DNA of 64,000 nucleotides from CAVOGJ01 sp963700865 (GTDB lineage: Bacteria; Planctomycetota; Planctomycetia; Pirellulales; Pirellulaceae), in contig CAVOZC010000005.1 of assembly GCA_963700865.1 (NCBI GenBank), positions 1 through 64,000 on the forward strand, in the 5' to 3' direction. Both the position numbers and the translations under genes were made by a program. Positions 61,629 through 64,000 of this stretch are shown in pieces. The notes under the pieces are model-generated. The model made no database searches. It worked only from the letters and a program-made list of their open reading frames with translations, and was not told the origin of the DNA. Position 1 is the first letter of the stretch, and the number at the start of each line of letters is the position of its first letter.

Positions 61629-64000
61629 TCAAATCCGCCGCGACAACATGTGTCGCGCAAGGCAGATTCCGAGCAACAGTAACATCGCAGGGCTCGGCTC
61701 GGGAACCAGTGCGAACGAGTCGGCGGACGTGAACTTGTGGGCGTTCCACAGATTAAAGTCCGACGTATCGGTCTGGCCATCTCCGTTAAAGTCACCGGTC
61801 ACCCAGGTCGTCCCGGAGAGAAACTTATTCTCATTCCAGATGTTGAAATCGCTGGTGTCGACAATCGAGTCCAAATTGGCGTCACCGAGCAGTGCGACGA
61901 TGGCCCGGACTTCGTTCGTCCCGTAAGTGACGGCGAATCCGAGGTCGTCGTCAATTGATACCCCCACGACCTCCGAGAACTGGCCTTCGATTGTTTCGCT
62001 GGCCCGGAGCAGGTCGAACTGGTCACCATAATTCGGTGCAAACAAACCCTCGCCGAGGTCGATGCGTGCAAGCTTCAGCCTGCCATCCAACTGGACTGGC
62101 CCCGTGACGTGCAGAGTGTCGAATTCCATGCCCGCGGCGTGGCCACCCATGTCGATCGCCAGGATACCCGCCGCAAGCTGCTCGTAGCTCCCCGTGATCT
62201 CCAGCATTCCGGCTGGTGATCCAGGCTCGAGGAGCGACCGGTTGACCACGTCGGCCAGAATGTGACCCTCTCCCAGCAGCCTGCCCCGGTTGATGTTTAC
62301 CAGCGTGGCCTGGATTTGGCCCGCGTGCAACTCAATGCGACCATTCGCGAGCGTCAGCGTGCCATTCACATCCACCAGACCATCATTGCTGACGATCAGG
62401 CTGGCTTGATTATTGAACACGCCTGCACCCGACGGTCCAATCTGCACGCCCCCCGCGATGATGGTCGATCCGGCGTCCTGAACGTGTACACTGCCGTGAG
62501 CCGCATTGCGAGCGCCAACATATAGTTGTGATGCGGAAACGCTTCCGCCAGCGCTTATGTTCAATTCACCATCCGAGACATTACTAAACGTCGAGCTTGT
62601 GAAATTATATCCGACCCATAAGGACGCAGTCTGCCAGACTGATCCCGAGCCCGTCACATTCGCAACGCCGCGTGTTTCCCCAAGGACGCCCATTCGCCCG
62701 ATCAGAACTTGCCCACTATGGACAGTGCCACCCATGGAAATATCGAGCTGTCCGTTGCCCGCGTGCCCCACGAACAGATTGCCAGATGTGTTCGAGTTCC
62801 ACGTCGATCCGACCCCCGTGACATGGACGAGGCCTTGAGCGTGCCGTTCGTCCCCCACGTAACTCTCTTCGGATGATACGGTGGCACCGTTCTGGACGGT
62901 GAGGCTACCGATCCGGGTCGGCGCCGACGGCGTATTCACGCTCGACGTACCACCGCCGACTCGCAATGTGCCTCGAGAAGATCCGGGAATGCTGAGGGAC
63001 CAGGTCGTCATGGCGCCATCCAGCACGGCGGTGGCATCACCATCACGCCCCAGCACGGCTTGGGTACTGGTCAACTCAGCCCCTCCCCCCACATTCAGCG
63101 TGGCATTCCCCGAATCAGCGATAAGTACCGTGCTCGCGGCGAGACTCGTCCCGTTACCGTTGACTTCGATCGTGCCGTGACCGCCAAATTGTCCGGCCAC
63201 GAGTGTTCCCGTACTCAAACTGGACCCAGAGAGCATGCGCAGCGTACCTTGGCCCCCGGCACCCACTCGCAATTGTTGGGCCAGCACCAGCGATGCCCCG
63301 ATATCAAGCGTGAGCGTTCCTTCGGCGCCGCTCGTTCGGGCCACCACCCCGTGGACACCCGAGACGGTACCATGCCGCAGCGTCCATTCGGCGTGGTCAC
63401 CGGGTAGCTCCGCGACGACCAACGATGCTCGCGTGATATTGGCTTCGGAGAGCTGGTACTCACAGTCGCCTAAATCGAAGCGTACTTTGTCATTCGCGAT
63501 AATTACTTGGCGCGCGAACGCGTCGGCCGAGAGAGCCACCGTGTAGGCCGTCGAGCTGCCCAGTCGGAAAATTGCCGCGCTATCCACGGTTGGCGGTTGT
63601 CCTCCTTCCCAATTTGCACCCGTGGCGTAGCCTCCACCGGTCGCCTGATTCCAGGCCGTGCCTGGCATTCTCGGTGAGGGAAGCGATTGAAAGGCCATCG
63701 TGAACCGATCGCTGAATAGATACTTGACTTCGTCGCCACCCGCTTCCGTTTCCCGGACTTCGATTTGCGAGAAACCGTCCGTGTCGAGAATCGCGAAGAA
63801 CGGTGTGTTGTCCAGGTTCCGATCCACACAATTGAATGGCTCGCCCATCGAATCGAATTCGCAGATTTCACCTAAATCGACTGGCGCGGCTGTATTCCCG
63901 TCGATGATGAGGACGATATCGGCGCCAAAGGTACCACGAATCGCACCGCCAAAGCCGTACATGTTCGTCGGGGCAGAGACGACATATCCATCACGGATAC
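61629..64000 (-). CDS. PEP-CTERM protein with autotransporter-like repeats and dockerin-like motifs (5' end missing)
   Basis: The frame is open to the window edge (DGYVVSAPTN precedes the first Met at 63962), so the start lies outside. At least 790 residues are present without a break. The N-terminal part has a metal- or sugar-binding look (NYxx-like TAWNQATGGGYATGANWEG). The centre repeats a beta-helix pattern of the kind GTLRVGGG/GNLFVGHAGNGQLDISMGG/GELNISAGGSVSASQLYVG, typical of passenger-type PEP-CTERM proteins. The C-terminus has two dockerin-like motifs (GDANLDSIVDTSDFNIWN, GDFNGDGQTDTSDFNLWN) and a sorting signal, VPEPSPAMLLLLGICLARHM then LSRRI. There is no beta-barrel, so anchoring or release would depend on exosortase rather than on a type V pathway. 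Confidence 0.9.
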   Translation of the reverse strand, partial: IRDGYVVSAPTNMYGFGGAIRGTFGADIVLIIDGNTAAPVDLGEICEFDSMGEPFNCVDRNLDNTPFFAILDTDGFSQIEVRETEAGGDEVKYLFSDRFTMAFQSLPSPRMPGTAWNQATGGGYATGANWEGGQPPTVDSAAIFRLGSSTAYTVALSADAFARQVIIANDKVRFDLGDCEYQLSEANITRASLVVAELPGDHAEWTLRHGTVSGVHGVVARTSGAEGTLTLDIGASLVLAQQLRVGAGGQGTLRMLSGSSLSTGTLVAGQFGGHGTIEVNGNGTSLAASTVLIADSGNATLNVGGGAELTSTQAVLGRDGDATAVLDGAMTTWSLSIPGSSRGTLRVGGGTSSVNTPSAPTRIGSLTVQNGATVSSEESYVGDERHAQGLVHVTGVGSTWNSNTSGNLFVGHAGNGQLDISMGGTVHSGQVLIGRMGVLGETRGVANVTGSGSVWQTASLWVGYNFTSSTFSNVSDGELNISAGGSVSASQLYVGARNAAHGSVHVQDAGSTIIAGGVQIGPSGAGVFNNQASLIVSNDGLVDVNGTLTLANGRIELHAGQIQATLVNINRGRLLGEGHILADVVNRSLLEPGSPAGMLEITGSYEQLAAGILAIDMGGHAAGMEFDTLHVTGPVQLDGRLKLARIDLGEGLFAPNYGDQFDLLRASETIEGQFSEVVGVSIDDDLGFAVTYGTNEVRAIVALLGDANLDSIVDTSDFNIWNENKFLSGTTWVTGDFNGDGQTDTSDFNLWNAHKFTSADSFALVPEPSPAMLLLLGICLARHMLSRRI

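Overview
The window looks like chromosome of a planctomycete, most likely of the order Pirellulales. The evidence is a LEPR-XLL-type N-terminus on a giant secreted protein, PEP-CTERM proteins that also carry dockerin-like DxNxDGxVDxSDFNxWN repeats, an exosortase with its exopolysaccharide operon, planctomycete-style short lipoproteins, and many intergenic hairpin repeats. I see no tRNA, rRNA or CRISPR array.

Region 1 (1-15 kb, all minus strand) is an exopolysaccharide/exosortase operon. In order of transcription it holds a NusG/RfaH-like antiterminator, exosortase, Wzc-type chain-length/tyrosine kinase, a very large TPR protein, an EpsI-type protein, an XrtA-type polysaccharide deacetylase, a family 2 glycosyltransferase, an asparagine synthetase-like amidotransferase and a heparinase II/III protein cut by the window edge. 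Region 2 (15-25 kb, mainly plus) has a 1.2 kb stretch with no clear gene, two small PEP-CTERM proteins, two lipoproteins, a Wza-like export protein, a nucleotide-sugar epimerase and a UDP-sugar dehydrogenase. Together these give sugar supply, polymer assembly and export, and anchoring of PEP-CTERM substrates.

Region 3 (24-33 kb) has a nested repeat block, YebC, a YjdF-like membrane protein, glycogen phosphorylase, a membrane glycosyltransferase and an array of 16 copies of a 134-bp unit. Region 4 (33.5-51 kb) is one giant gene of about 5,860 codons: LEPR-XLL signal, two propeller-like modules, cadherin/VCBS-like and about ten Ig-like modules, an alanine-rich coiled coil of nearly 2,000 residues, a Trp/Gly/Tyr-rich linker and a C-terminal DUF2235-like alpha/beta hydrolase with a visible Ser-Asp-His triad. 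An A+T-richer broken reading frame follows. Region 5 (52-55 kb) holds a REP-associated tyrosine transposase between its own REP palindromes, which recur at 4.0 and 21.2 kb, and two membrane proteins. Region 6 (55-64 kb) holds a 1,637-residue Gly/Asn-rich PEP-CTERM protein with five macro-repeats, a PanB-like protein and an autotransporter-like PEP-CTERM protein that runs off the window.

Many genes are broken by single frameshifts that rejoin perfectly recognisable protein segments, very densely in the first 18 kb. Uncorrected sequencing indels are the simplest explanation, so coordinates of broken genes are given for the reconstructed whole gene.
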